In this document: positions 23,996 to 33,861 of the stretch, one piece after another
How positions within the stretch are numbered: the stretch's first letter is position 1
How the letters are laid out: every line of letters begins with the position of its first letter
From: Paracoccaceae bacterium
GTDB lineage: Bacteria > Pseudomonadota > Alphaproteobacteria > Rhodobacterales > Rhodobacteraceae
Reading direction: 5' to 3'
DNA length: 46,135 nucleotides
Assembly (NCBI GenBank): GCA_033344815.1
Contig: JAWPMR010000001.1
Coordinates: 1-46,135 of the forward strand
The notes under the pieces: model-generated
Seen by the model: only the letters and a program-made list of their open reading frames with translations
The model's database searches: none
What the model was told of the DNA's origin: nothing
Made by a program: the position numbers and the translations under genes

Positions 23996-24928
23996 TATCT
24001 CCACAGGCGGTTGAGCAAACACGTTCTGCTATACACTGAGATGGTGACTTCTGCGGCGCTGGTGCGTGGTAACGCATTGCACTTATTGGAATATTCCCAA
24101 TGCGAGCATCCCGTTGCATTACAACTCGGGGGCTCAGACCCACGAGAACTCGCACAAGCGGCGATGCTTGGCGAGAAGGCGGGGTACTGCGAAATCAATC
24201 TAAACGTCGGTTGTCCGTCTGATCGGGTGCAATCGGGGTGTTTCGGAGCCATACTCATGGAACAACCTGCGTTAGTGGCGCGGTGTGTCGCTGCTATGCA
24301 ATCTGTCGTGTCCGTGCCAGTCACGGTCAAATGCCGTATCGGCGTTGATGATCAGGACCCCGAAGTGGCTTTACCAGAGTTTCTCTCTCACGTGGTCGGG
24401 GCCGGATGTGAACGCGTCGCAATTCATGCGCGCAAAGCATGGCTGCAAGGCCTCAGCCCCAAAGAAAATCGCGATATTCCGCCTCTGGACTATGATCTGG
24501 TGATGCGCATGAAGGGTCTTTTCCCAAATCTTCATATTTCAATCAACGGTGGGATCACTTCGTTGCAGCAGGCTCAGGCTTTTTTGGATGCCGGGCTTGA
24601 CGGGGTGATGATTGGGCGCGCTGCATATCATGATCCTGCTGCCATACTGTGTGATGCGGACCCGGTCATTTTCGGTAAAGGGCACCGGGTGGAACCTGAA
24701 GACGCCGTGTTGGAAATGCTGCCCTATATCGAGGCACACCTTAGCGCGGGTGGCAAATTGGGGCAGGTCACCCGTCATATGTTGGGGTTGTTCACCGGGC
24801 GCCCCGGTGCGCGGGCGTGGCGCCGTATCCTGTCGGAAGGCGCTCATAAAACGGACGCGGGGACGGAACTTGTGCGCACGGCGTTGGAGCAAATCACGCA
24901 AAACGACCCGCTACGTCATGTTGGCTGA
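23927..24928 (+). CDS. dusA: tRNA-dihydrouridine(20/20a) synthase DusA
   Basis: A 333-residue FMN-dependent enzyme that reduces uridine 20/20a in the D-loop of tRNA with NADPH. The N-terminal LSIAPMMDWTDRHCRYLHR, the catalytic Cys in INLNVGCPSDRVQSG, and the FMN-binding SINGGITSLQQA and GVMIGRAAYHDP blocks are diagnostic of the DusA subfamily. It is intact despite the ICE at its 5' end: the start codon and first eight residues are probably supplied by the element, as in other dusA insertions. The element may therefore also supply its promoter. Confidence 0.96.
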   Translation: MQINQHARLSIAPMMDWTDRHCRYLHRRLSKHVLLYTEMVTSAALVRGNALHLLEYSQCEHPVALQLGGSDPRELAQAAMLGEKAGYCEINLNVGCPSDRVQSGCFGAILMEQPALVARCVAAMQSVVSVPVTVKCRIGVDDQDPEVALPEFLSHVVGAGCERVAIHARKAWLQGLSPKENRDIPPLDYDLVMRMKGLFPNLHISINGGITSLQQAQAFLDAGLDGVMIGRAAYHDPAAILCDADPVIFGKGHRVEPEDAVLEMLPYIEAHLSAGGKLGQVTRHMLGLFTGRPGARAWRRILSEGAHKTDAGTELVRTALEQITQNDPLRHVG

Positions 24929-24975
24929 TGTGATGCGTAAAAAAACTAACTGCAGACATGTGTTGAGGTCGGCGT

Positions 24976-25764
24976 ATGCGGGGTGATTTCTTTGAAAAAG
25001 GATGGGCGTGTTTTCCACCGGAACCCCCTTTAATGACATGGGCGGATCACGCCAAAGATCACGCTAAGATCGCAGTGCAAGCCGCTGAAAACGAACACCT
25101 TCACCAATGTGAAGGTACATGGTTTGTTGGCCTGGATGCCTTGCCCAATGACGAAATGGGCCGTGTCCGGGGCGGCGCACCCCTGCAAGGCGAAGCCGTA
25201 GAATTCGTGAAAAGGTATTACGGCGGGTGGCCCGCGCTGCACAAGGCACAGATTTCGGTGCTTTACCCGGGATATCCCAAACCGCGCACTGGTGAAAACG
25301 ATGCTGGGTTTCGGTATCGCAAGAACCGGGATGCCGCTCATGTGGATGGCATTATCGGTCTGGGTGAACCCAAACGCCGGTTTGTTCAGGAGCCACATGC
25401 ATTCATCATTGGGGTTCCGCTTACAACGGCGTCAGAGACTGCATCGCCGTTGGTCGTTTGGGAGGGCAGTCACCATATCATGCGCACGGCTTTGCAAAGT
25501 GCTTTTGCAGGTTTGTCTCCGGAGGACGCGAGCGCATTGGATGTGACCGAAATCTACCAAAATGCGCGTCGGCTAGTGTTCGAAAGTTGCCCGCGCGTGC
25601 CCGTGCATGGCGATGTTGGATCGGCAATGTTGGTGCACCGGTTGGCCTTGCATGGCGTCGCCCCTTGGGCAGATGATGCCACAGCCGACCCTGAGGGTCG
25701 CATGATCGCGTATTTCAGGCCAGAAATCGCAGGCGGCATAACGGCCTGGCTGTCCGATCTATGA
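24976..25764 (+). CDS. Phytanoyl-CoA dioxygenase-like (Fe(II)/2-oxoglutarate) protein
   Basis: A 262-residue protein with the iron-binding HxD in RDAAHVDGIIGLG, the distal His in LALHGVAPWADD and an Arg in GRMIAYFRPE, the facial triad and 2-oxoglutarate anchor of the PhyH family. Substrate cannot be told from sequence. It follows dusA by 47 bases on the same strand, with GAGGT before the ATG, so it may be co-transcribed. No signal peptide or membrane segment; a cytoplasmic oxygenase is expected. Confidence 0.8.
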   Translation: MRGDFFEKGWACFPPEPPLMTWADHAKDHAKIAVQAAENEHLHQCEGTWFVGLDALPNDEMGRVRGGAPLQGEAVEFVKRYYGGWPALHKAQISVLYPGYPKPRTGENDAGFRYRKNRDAAHVDGIIGLGEPKRRFVQEPHAFIIGVPLTTASETASPLVVWEGSHHIMRTALQSAFAGLSPEDASALDVTEIYQNARRLVFESCPRVPVHGDVGSAMLVHRLALHGVAPWADDATADPEGRMIAYFRPEIAGGITAWLSDL

Positions 25765-25864
25765 GATAATTACGCCGCAGGCTGGCGCGAGGGTGCTTAA
25801 CCCTTGGCAAGGGCGAATTCTGCACCTATACGGCCAGCCTTATCCCCCACCCGGAGACCGTCAA

Positions 25865-26650
25865 ATGGTTGGCAGTGCAAATCTCAATATCATGATCAAA
25901 GCTGCGCGCCGCGCGGGTCGTTCGCTGGTCAAAGACTTTCGCGAAGTTGAAAACCTTCAGGTGTCCATGAAAGGTGCAGGCGACTTTGTCAGCCGTGCCG
26001 ACATCAATGCCGAAAAAATCATCAAAGAAGATTTGATGGACGCGCGCCCGACCTATGGTTGGCTTGGCGAAGAGGGTGGCGGCGAGGAAGGCCAGGACCC
26101 GACGCGCCGCTGGATTGTGGATCCGCTGGATGGCACGACGAATTTCCTGCATGGGCTGCCACACTGGGCGGTTTCGATTGCGCTGGAGCACAAAGGCCAG
26201 ATCGTGGCGGGCGTGGTGTTTGACCCGGCCAAAGACGAGATGTTCTTTGCCGAAAAAGGCGCGGGCGCTTGGATGAATGAAAGCCGTTTGCGCGTTTCTG
26301 GTCGTTCCAAGATGATTGAAAGCCTGTTTTCCACCGGGTTGCCCTTTGGCGGCCGAGCTGATTTGCCCGACACGCTCAAGGAAATGGCGCGGATCGCGCC
26401 GGTGTGTTCAGGCATTCGTCGTTGGGGTGCTGCAGCACTGGATATATCCTATGTGGCGGCGGGCCGTTTTGACGGGTTTTGGGAGCGGCGCTTGAATGCG
26501 TGGGATATTGCGGCGGGTTTGATAATCGTACGTGAAGCGGGCGGATTGGCGGAACCCATCCATCCCTCTGGCAACATCGTCGAGGACGGTACGATTATTT
26601 GCGCCAATGAGGCGCTGTTTTCGCCCCTGGCCAAAATGGTACGTGGCTGA
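25865..26650 (+). CDS. suhB: Inositol monophosphatase family protein (SuhB-like)
   Basis: A 261-residue Mg-dependent phosphatase. Metal-binding blocks are visible: GWLGEEGG, the signature RWIVDPLDGTTNFLHGLPHW and the C-terminal NAWDIAAGLIIVREAGG. Substrates are inositol phosphates or related sugar phosphates; in bacteria SuhB also takes part in rRNA transcription complexes, which cannot be decided here. I chose the ATG at 25865 because GGAG lies at proper spacing and the family normally starts close to it; the longer frame from 25793 has no homology. Confidence 0.93.
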   Translation: MVGSANLNIMIKAARRAGRSLVKDFREVENLQVSMKGAGDFVSRADINAEKIIKEDLMDARPTYGWLGEEGGGEEGQDPTRRWIVDPLDGTTNFLHGLPHWAVSIALEHKGQIVAGVVFDPAKDEMFFAEKGAGAWMNESRLRVSGRSKMIESLFSTGLPFGGRADLPDTLKEMARIAPVCSGIRRWGAAALDISYVAAGRFDGFWERRLNAWDIAAGLIIVREAGGLAEPIHPSGNIVEDGTIICANEALFSPLAKMVRG

Positions 26651-27418
26651 TTAACCCCAAGGTCCGCGTGACTTGCTGCGCCGGCCCGCCTTTGGGATGC
26701 TGCTTGTTACCAATCTATACTGCGCTTGCGGATGCGGTGGATGCCCCTGCGTGCGGTCCCAGAACGCAGGCCCCCCGCGTTTGAGCCAGAGTGGGACTGC
26801 CAGGACCAAGCCTGCGACAAATCCACCGGCATGCGCCCAATAGGCAACACCCCCCGCGTCCGGATCGGTGCCGATGCCCCCCACAAACTGCAGCGCAAAC
26901 CAGACGGCCAGCATGATCCATGCGGGGATTGGGAAAATGCGGAAAAACACGATGAAGATGATCAAAATATCGACTTTGGCTTTTGGGAAAAGCAAAAGAT
27001 AAGCCCCCATCACGCCCGCGATGGCGCCAGAGGCCCCGACCATCGGGACCATTGACGTGGGGGCTGTGATGTATTGGATCCAACCCGCTGCGGCGCCCGC
27101 GACCAGATAAAACACCAGATAACGGATATGCCCCATTTCATCTTCGATATTGTCACCAAAGATAAATAAAAACAGCATATTGCCGATCAGATGCATCCAG
27201 CCGCCGTGCAGGAACATGGACGTGAACAGGGTGTAAGTGCCTTGTCCCGCATCCAGACGTGCCGGGATCAACGCCCAGTTGGACCAGAACGCATTGATCA
27301 GCCGCGCATCCTGCATAATACTGAAGTAGCTTAGAAAAATGACGATGTTTACCGCCATCAGGATGTAGGTGACATAAGGCGTGCGCCCGGAGGGGTTATG
27401 GTCTCGGATCGGAAACAT
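26651..27418 (-). CDS. Rhomboid family intramembrane serine protease
   Basis: A 255-residue membrane protein with six or seven hydrophobic segments. The catalytic Ser is in MVGASGAIAGVMGAY and the catalytic His in YWAHAGGFVAGL, the rhomboid dyad; the HGGWMHLIGNMLFL block is also family-typical. It cleaves substrates within the membrane; substrates are unknown. The C-terminal tail (about 215-255) is Pro/Arg-rich and cytoplasmic. The gene converges on the suhB-like gene with adjacent stops and lies downstream of putA on the same strand. Confidence 0.95.
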   Translation of the reverse strand: MFPIRDHNPSGRTPYVTYILMAVNIVIFLSYFSIMQDARLINAFWSNWALIPARLDAGQGTYTLFTSMFLHGGWMHLIGNMLFLFIFGDNIEDEMGHIRYLVFYLVAGAAAGWIQYITAPTSMVPMVGASGAIAGVMGAYLLLFPKAKVDILIIFIVFFRIFPIPAWIMLAVWFALQFVGGIGTDPDAGGVAYWAHAGGFVAGLVLAVPLWLKRGGPAFWDRTQGHPPHPQAQYRLVTSSIPKAGRRSKSRGPWG

Positions 27419-27455
27419 GGGCGCACGCTGGGCGATCGGTTGAGCGCCGTCAAGT

Positions 27456-27482
27456 GACCCCGGCAGGTGAATTGCCGGGGTC
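27456..27482 (-). terminator. Hairpin between putA and the rhomboid gene
   Basis: GACCCCGGCA and TGCCGGGGTC form a near-perfect stem just after the putA stop. There is no U-run, so it may slow or process the transcript rather than act as a full intrinsic terminator. Confidence 0.55.
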
Positions 27483-27489
27483 GGATGCG

Positions 27490-30400
27490 TCAGGTTGCTG
27501 CACCCAGAAGGGCCGCGTTGCCACCAGAAGCGGTTGTATCGACGCAGACATGGCGTTCTGAGAGCACCCGCGCTGTATCAGGCCGTCCTGGGATCAGCGG
27601 CGTGATCGGGCCTGTGCGTTTGCCAAGCGCCACTTCAATGGCGCGCCCGGTATCCGCGTCCCCCCACCACAAGACACCACCATAGGCGGGACCATTGGTC
27701 AGATCCGCAGGATCAATGGTGCCGGTCGCCATGACCGCGATGCCGCCGAGGGCTTCGACAGCGCGGGCTTGTGTGGCCGTTGTCTTCGCACCGGGCCCCA
27801 TGCACAATAAGGACGGGCGCGGCAGGGCGCTCAGGCGGTTGGATTCGCCGGTAGGGCCGGGCAGGCTTTGCGTCATCTGCGGGGCGTGCGCGGCATATCG
27901 CAAAGCTGGGAGCGCCGTTTCGCCGCCCTCCCACATATCATCAGATGTTTCACGATCAGGTGCTGAAAAGCGGGGCAGGTAGTTTGGTCCACCTGCTTTG
28001 GGTCCTGTGCCTGAAAGGCCTTCCCCGCCGAAGGGTTGGCTGCCAACAATCGCGCCAATCTGGTTGCGGTTGATATAGATGTTACCCGCCTCAATCCGTT
28101 CTGAGATATGTTGCACGCGGTCATCGATCCGGGTGTGCAGGCCAAAGGTCAGCCCGTACCCGGTCGCGTTGATCGTATCAATCACACTGTCCAATTCATG
28201 TGATTTGAATGTCGCTATATGCAACACCGGTCCAAAAACTTCACGCTCAAGGTCGGCAATGCTTGCGACCCTTATCAGGGTCGGCGCGATGAATGTGCCC
28301 CCTTCGGGTGTTGCAAGCTCGGCAAGAATACGGCCCTCGGCACGTGCGATTGTAATGTGATCTGCAATGCCTTTGCGCGCGGTCTCGTCAATGACCGGAC
28401 CCACATCCGTGGACAAATGCCACGGCGCACCAAGGCGCAATGCATCCATCGCCCCGGTCAACATTTTGGTGAAATCTTCGGCGATATCCTCTTGAACATA
28501 GAGGCACCGCAGCGCCGAGCATCGTTGACCAGCGGATTGAAAGGCGCTTTCAATCACCGACTGCACGGCTTGCTCGGGCAGGGCGGTGCTGTCCACGATC
28601 ATGGCGTTGAGGCCACCAGTTTCAGCAATCAACGGGGTGCCGGGCGCGCAGTTTTCAGCCATTGAGGCGCGAATGCGCAAGGCAGTCGCGGTTGAGCCGG
28701 TAAAGGCCACACCGCCCACGCGGGGATCAGAAGTGAGCATCGCACCCACATCGCCAGCACCGGGCAAAAGCTGCAAAGCGCTGCGTGGAACGCCGGCTTC
28801 GTGCAGGATGGAAACGGCGAAATGCGCCGCGAGAGGGGTTTGCTCTGCCGGTTTGGCCAAAACAGCGTTCCCAGCGGCGAGTGCTGCCGTGATCTGACCG
28901 CAGAAAATCGCAAATGGGAAGTTCCAGGGCGAGATACAGACAAACACACCGGCGGGTGGTGTATTGGTGGCTTGCGCTGCGTAATAGCGCAGGAAATCAA
29001 CGCCTTCACGCAATTCAGCAACACAATCCGGCAGACCCTTGCCGGCCTCGCGCGCCAAAAGTGCGAACAACTCGCCGTAACGCTCTTCCATCACATCGGC
29101 TGCTCGCAACAAGATAGCACGACGTTCAACAAGGGGTGCCGACCACTGTTCGGCTTGGGCGAATGCCTCGGAAACATCCGTGGCCGTGGCGTTTTGCACG
29201 GTGCCGGGAGAGTCGTCTGAATTGGCGGGATTGGTGACATGAACGTTTTGTCCCTTCGGATCGACCTGTCCGGCCAATAACGGTGCTGCTGCCCATGTAT
29301 GCGCTGCAAACGCCCCACGTGCTGCTTCGATTCTATCGAGGGTTTGCGTATGCGCCAGATCGAACCCTTTGGCATTGGCGCGCAGGGGCAGGAAAAGGGC
29401 AGGGCCCTTTGGTATGTGCGGGGCAGGGCTTGTCGCGAGCATCTCAAACGGGTCTGCGGCCACGAACTCCGGGGGGACGTTCTCATCCACGATCTGGTTC
29501 ACGAAACTGGAATTCGCGCCATTTTCCAACAGACGTCGCACAAGATAAGCCAGCAAATCCTTGTGCGCGCCCACGGGGGCATAGATCCGACAGCGTGTTT
29601 TGTTTTGCGCCATCACCAGTTTGTGCAGCGTTTCCCCCATGCCGTGGAGGCGTTGAAACTCATAAACCTCGGGATCATCCGCAACTTCCAAGATGGCCGC
29701 AACCGTATGCGCGTTATGGGTGGCAAATTGCGGATAAATCCTGTCGGTCATGCCCAGCAGTTTCTTTGCATTGCAAATATAGGACACATCCGTCGCTGCT
29801 TTTTGCGTATAGACGGGGAACCCGTCGATGCCTTCGACCTGAGCGCGTTTGATTTCGGTGTCCCAATAAGCGCCTTTCACCAGACGTACCATGATCTTGC
29901 GGTCATTGCGTTCGGCCATGTCATATAGCGCTTGGATGACAGTGCCCGCGCGCGGGCCATAGGCTTGCACGACAATGCCAAAGCCATCCCAACCCGAGAG
30001 GGCGGGCTCGGACATCACGCGGTCGATGACCTCCAGCGACAGGGCCAGCCGGTCGGCTTCTTCGGCATCGACATTCAATCCCATCCCGGCTGATTTCGCC
30101 AAAAGTGCCAGCGCACGTAGTCGCGGTACCAGATCGGTCATCACTGCGTCTTCTTGCGCAACCTCATAACGCGGGTGTAGCGCGGACAGTTTGACAGAAA
30201 TGCCCGGGTTGCGGCGGATATCGGGTGATGTACAAGCCGTTGCAATGGCGGAAATCGCTCGGCTGTAGCTGAGGTGGTACCGTTTGGCATCCGCTTCCGT
30301 GCGCGCGGCTTCACCGAGCATGTCATAGGAATAGGTAAACCCTATTTTCTCCATGTTTGCAGCGCGCTCCATGGCGGAGTTGATGTTTTCTCCAAGAACG

Positions 30401-30915
30401 AACTGGCGCCCCATTTCTTTCATGGCACGGCTGACAGCAGTCCGGATGACGGGCTCTCCGAGACGCTTGATGGCCGCACGCAGATGGCGCACCGGGCCGG
30501 GTTGATCATCATCCAGCACACGACCCGTCAGCATTAATGCCCAGGTTGAGGCATTAACAAGACTAGAAGTGGAATGCCCAAGGTGACGCCCCCAATCGGA
30601 TGGCGTGATCTTGTCCTCGATCAGGGCATCTATCGTATCCGCATCGGGCACCCGCAATAGGGCTTCGGCCAGACACATCAAAGCCACACCTTCATCCGTG
30701 GACAACCCGTATTCTGCCAGAAAGACCTCCATCAGACCGGGAGCGGTCGTGCCCCGAATATCGCGCACCAACTGCGCAGCGCTGGCGCTGATCGCTTGCC
30801 TCTTTTCCGGCGTGATCTGCGCCGAGGCAATCAAGTCCTCCAATACGGATTCTGGATCGGCATAGGTGCCGGAATCGATCTGATGACGCAAAGAGACAGG
30901 TATATCGCGAGCCAT
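27490..30915 (-). CDS. putA: Bifunctional proline dehydrogenase / L-glutamate-gamma-semialdehyde dehydrogenase PutA
   Basis: An 1141-residue enzyme that oxidises proline to glutamate in two steps with channelling of the intermediate. An FAD-binding proline dehydrogenase barrel (about 160-460; GLNVDAEEADRLALSLEVID and KIMVRLVKGAYWDTEIKRAQ) precedes an aldehyde dehydrogenase domain (about 530-990) with catalytic Glu in LIAETGGLNAMIVDST and Cys in SAGQRCSALRCL. The N-terminal ribbon-helix-helix DNA-binding domain of the E. coli type is absent, so it cannot autoregulate; the divergent Lrp-type gene is the likely regulator. Length is normal for alphaproteobacterial PutA. Confidence 0.97.
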   Translation of the reverse strand: MARDIPVSLRHQIDSGTYADPESVLEDLIASAQITPEKRQAISASAAQLVRDIRGTTAPGLMEVFLAEYGLSTDEGVALMCLAEALLRVPDADTIDALIEDKITPSDWGRHLGHSTSSLVNASTWALMLTGRVLDDDQPGPVRHLRAAIKRLGEPVIRTAVSRAMKEMGRQFVLGENINSAMERAANMEKIGFTYSYDMLGEAARTEADAKRYHLSYSRAISAIATACTSPDIRRNPGISVKLSALHPRYEVAQEDAVMTDLVPRLRALALLAKSAGMGLNVDAEEADRLALSLEVIDRVMSEPALSGWDGFGIVVQAYGPRAGTVIQALYDMAERNDRKIMVRLVKGAYWDTEIKRAQVEGIDGFPVYTQKAATDVSYICNAKKLLGMTDRIYPQFATHNAHTVAAILEVADDPEVYEFQRLHGMGETLHKLVMAQNKTRCRIYAPVGAHKDLLAYLVRRLLENGANSSFVNQIVDENVPPEFVAADPFEMLATSPAPHIPKGPALFLPLRANAKGFDLAHTQTLDRIEAARGAFAAHTWAAAPLLAGQVDPKGQNVHVTNPANSDDSPGTVQNATATDVSEAFAQAEQWSAPLVERRAILLRAADVMEERYGELFALLAREAGKGLPDCVAELREGVDFLRYYAAQATNTPPAGVFVCISPWNFPFAIFCGQITAALAAGNAVLAKPAEQTPLAAHFAVSILHEAGVPRSALQLLPGAGDVGAMLTSDPRVGGVAFTGSTATALRIRASMAENCAPGTPLIAETGGLNAMIVDSTALPEQAVQSVIESAFQSAGQRCSALRCLYVQEDIAEDFTKMLTGAMDALRLGAPWHLSTDVGPVIDETARKGIADHITIARAEGRILAELATPEGGTFIAPTLIRVASIADLEREVFGPVLHIATFKSHELDSVIDTINATGYGLTFGLHTRIDDRVQHISERIEAGNIYINRNQIGAIVGSQPFGGEGLSGTGPKAGGPNYLPRFSAPDRETSDDMWEGGETALPALRYAAHAPQMTQSLPGPTGESNRLSALPRPSLLCMGPGAKTTATQARAVEALGGIAVMATGTIDPADLTNGPAYGGVLWWGDADTGRAIEVALGKRTGPITPLIPGRPDTARVLSERHVCVDTTASGGNAALLGAAT

Positions 30916-30999
30916 TTTAAGCCTCCAACAAAGATTTTTCCTAGTGTACAGTGAAATTTGAAGTCATAATGACTGAAGTTGACGGCTTGGGAGGTCGAA

Positions 31000-31500
31000 A
31001 TGGTTAAAATCAGTGATGAAAATGAGCAAAGTGATAAAATCAGTCTGGATCGATTTGATCGCTCGATTCTTTCGGTGCTGGCAGAGGACGGGCGTATCAG
31101 TATTACCGATCTTGCCAAGCGCATTGGATTGTCCAAATCACCGACCCAGGCCCGGCTGCGGCGTCTCGAGCAAACGGGCATTGTGATTGGCTATCGTGCT
31201 TTGCTCGATCCAATTCAACTGGGTCTCGACCACGTGGCTTTTGTCGAGGTGCGACTAAGCGATACCCGCGAGAACGCGCTGAAAGCTTTCAACGCGGCCG
31301 TCGCAAAGGTCCCTGAAATCGAACAAGCTCATATGATTGCAGGCAATTTCGACTATTTGCTGAAAGTGCGCACCAGTGACATGTCGCGATACCGCCAGTT
31401 TCTGGGGCAGACCATCTCGATGTTGCCACATGTTGCCGGCACGTCCACTTACGTCGCCATGGAAGCTGTGAAGGAAACGATGTTGGCAGAGACCACTTGA
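31000..31500 (+). CDS. putR: Lrp/AsnC-family regulator, probable proline-responsive PutR
   Basis: A 166-residue Lrp/AsnC protein: HTH (LDRFDRSILSVLAEDGRISI, then DLAKRIGLSKSPTQARLRRL) followed by the RAM effector domain ending in GTSTYVAMEAVKE. It is divergent from putA with 84 bases between the starts, the arrangement of the alphaproteobacterial putR/putA pair, where proline converts PutR into an activator of putA. GGGAGG precedes the ATG at 31000. Assignment as PutR is by context. Confidence 0.88.
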   Translation: MVKISDENEQSDKISLDRFDRSILSVLAEDGRISITDLAKRIGLSKSPTQARLRRLEQTGIVIGYRALLDPIQLGLDHVAFVEVRLSDTRENALKAFNAAVAKVPEIEQAHMIAGNFDYLLKVRTSDMSRYRQFLGQTISMLPHVAGTSTYVAMEAVKETMLAETT

Positions 31501-31531
31501 CCGCCGCGCGATGTGTGCCACCTTGCATCGC

Positions 31532-32086
31532 ATGAAATGTATCGCAATTCTCTTGTCCATCTGCGCCACCCCCCTTTTCGCGGCCTGTCCCGCAGCCGTT
31601 GATTACTCCTCCGAAATGGAAGCGCTCTTTGATCAGGCGCGCGCGGCCCCAAACGACATGGCGGGGCAGGAGGTTTCAAACAAGATGTGGCAAGTCTGGT
31701 TGCGCGCGCCGGATGAAGCGGCCCAAGAGGTTTTGGACCGGGGCATGCGTCACCGTGAAATCTTTGATTTTGTTGGTGCCTTGGATCAATTTTCGCAATT
31801 GGTCGCTTATTGCCCGAATTACGCGGAGGGATTCAACCAGCGTGCCTACATCCACTTTTTGCGTGAAGATTATCAGAACGCACTCGTCGATCTAGACCAG
31901 GCTTTGAAGTTATCGCCCTCGCACGTGGCCGCGCAGTCTGGTCGCGCCTTAACGTTGATGAATCTCGGGCGCACCGATGAAGCGCGTGATCAATTACTCT
32001 CGGCGCTTGAAAACAATCCGTGGTTGTCAGAGCGGTTTTTGCTTCTGGAAGGCGGGCCATTGGCGCCCGCAGGAAAAGATATCTAA
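31532..32086 (+). CDS. Secreted tetratricopeptide-repeat protein
   Basis: A 184-residue protein with a signal peptide (MKCIAILLSICATPLFAACP; the Cys at 19-21 region could suggest a lipoprotein but no clear lipobox) and about three TPR units, best seen in ALDQFSQLVAYCPNYAEGFN and NALVDLDQALKLSPSHVAAQ. A periplasmic scaffold role is likely. It follows the Lrp-type gene by about 30 bases on the same strand. Longer versions of the frame begin at 31511 without a ribosome site. Confidence 0.82.
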   Translation: MKCIAILLSICATPLFAACPAAVDYSSEMEALFDQARAAPNDMAGQEVSNKMWQVWLRAPDEAAQEVLDRGMRHREIFDFVGALDQFSQLVAYCPNYAEGFNQRAYIHFLREDYQNALVDLDQALKLSPSHVAAQSGRALTLMNLGRTDEARDQLLSALENNPWLSERFLLLEGGPLAPAGKDI

Positions 32087-32270
32087 CCCGTTTTAACCGC
32101 GCAGTGTCTCGTTCTGGTGCGCGTCGGGGTATTGTATATTTTGACCATCAGGGGGGAAATAAAACCCTTGCGTGTAGGTCATAAAATTCTTACCAAACCT
32201 GATGACGAGAAGCGCTGGATTTCCAGTCCTGGCGTCGGACTGGAGCTTGTAATTGTCGACGGCGTCTGAT

Positions 32271-32356
32271 GCGGGCGTGATGGAATGGTAGACATACCAG
32301 ACTTAAAATCTGTTGGGCGTATGCCCGTGTGGGTTCGACTCCCACCGCCCGCACCA
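32271..32356 (+). tRNA. tRNA-Leu (anticodon UAA)
   Basis: A complete class II tRNA: acceptor arms GCGGGCG and CGCCCGC, anticodon loop ACTTAAAATCT with anticodon TAA, a long variable arm (GGGCGTATGCCC) and the T-loop GGTTCGACTCC, with the CCA end encoded at 32354-32356. The chromosomal gene order breaks down just after it, so its 3' end is a candidate insertion point for the accessory region to the right. I found no second copy of the 3' end inside the window. Confidence 0.97.
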
Positions 32357-33861
32357 AATTATACTGTAAATCAATGGCTTGCGCTATATGAAGTCTGCGG
32401 AGCGGGTTCGCAGTCTTAGAGCGCAAGTCTGAAATACCGTAGATGAAAAATGCCTAACATTTCCGATCTGGTTGCCTGCATTCAATTTGACGCCTCATAC
32501 TAGCCGATGGCCGGGCGGTTTATAACATCAAAGCTACTTACCCAGAGCCGACATCAGCCGAAAGCCAAACAGGCAATTTCATCAAGCGAATTAGAACTGA
32601 TGATGGAAAACTCTACATAGGGTCTTTGACCACAACACGCAGTATGCCAGCAACTAAACAGTTGAATTTGATTTGAAAATACATCCTGAAATCATCTGGG
32701 GTGCCTTTCGATTTGGTAGAGCAATACCGACGCGATTTACGGTGCGAACACTACGACGAAAGGTCCAACCCAAGGCTTCCATTGCCCGTTTGATCCTTTG
32801 GGCATGGATGCGGGTTTGCCGATCACCTTCTATGCCGCGATGGCCAAGAAGGTCTTGCGCGTGGATCGTGGTTGCCAAAGGAGGTTCAGGCACGGTGGAC
32901 TGACGACACGCAGGCCACGGATGTCTGCATCTTAGACCTGTGCAACTGCTTCTTGGTCATGGCGGGTTTTGTCTACCACGATTTGCGTGAGTTTGGTTTC
33001 TATTAGGTTATTCTCATTTGTGAACCGGTTTCAGGACTGGACGAAGCCCTGGTTTTGATTGGGATGCCTTAGGCCGTCTTGAGGCAGCATAGGAGAATTA
33101 TGTCGCGTTTATCTGGGCTTGCAGACCGCTATAAGACACATATGGTTTTTGCGGTTTGATTACTCTCATTCCGGGCATTTGTTAGTTTGGTTGCAAACAC
33201 CAGTTTCAACACCACATGCTTAGCCTTGAGGTGGTCGGAACTCCAAAGCTTCCAAGTTTTTATGAGCACCCCCCCCCCAAAAAAAACGGAGGAAAAAAAG
33301 ATGAGAGAGAGAGAAGACGGAAAGGTGTCGGTTGCCGAGCATCGAAAGACGCCCTTCTGAGCTTTTGGAAAGATGAGAACGGCTCTCTCCGGTTTTAAAG
33401 TGTCCAATATCCGATGGCGGTAGCTTTGTCCCGCAGACTGTGAGTTCGATCAGCCTTAAGTTTTGTAGTTGTAGCGAATGGCCGGTTGGACGTACCAGCT
33501 GCAAAGATGGAACTTTGTGGTGAATAAAAGAAAGGGGCTGTACTTACAGGGGGTTATGCCACCGGAGAGGCAACATTCAGGGCTTGAAACTGGCATTTGC
33601 TGCTTACTTTGTCTTTTTGATTTTCAGCCTAAGCTTCGCGCAGATGTACGGGAGTGATGCTGCCTTCCCGCGACGGTGTTTCAGCAGCATCTTTGCCATC
33701 GCGCAAGGCTCCTTATTGTAGTTTTGTAGATGTCGGCTTTGCGCATTAAGCGGGTTTTGTAATGCTGCAAATCAAGACTTGAAACCATTGCACTACAATT
33801 GGCACGGACGCTGGTGTAAGATTGGACAGTGCCTCTGTTGACAGCAATCCTCGCGCAAATC
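32357..33861. other. Decayed, largely non-coding region after tRNA-Leu
   Basis: No intact gene in 1.5 kb. A stretch at 32729-32869 still reads like protein (GPTQGFHCPFDPLGMDAGLP then ITFYAAMAKKVLRVDRG) but has no proper ends. Around 33269-33299 is an odd low-complexity run (ten C, eight A, then GGAGG-type and seven A). A 45-codon frame at 33584-33721 with a hydrophobic, signal-like start (TTG) is possible but weak. The region looks like the eroded edge of an island. Confidence 0.5.

Noticed and set aside
32168..32269. 33-codon frame with TTG start just before tRNA-Leu
   Set aside because: A G-run upstream could be a ribosome site, but it is too short to judge and is more likely the tRNA promoter region.
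32340..32356. tRNA-Leu 3' end as an att site with a second copy in the window
   Set aside because: I looked for a repeat of the T-arm and acceptor sequence to the right and saw none.
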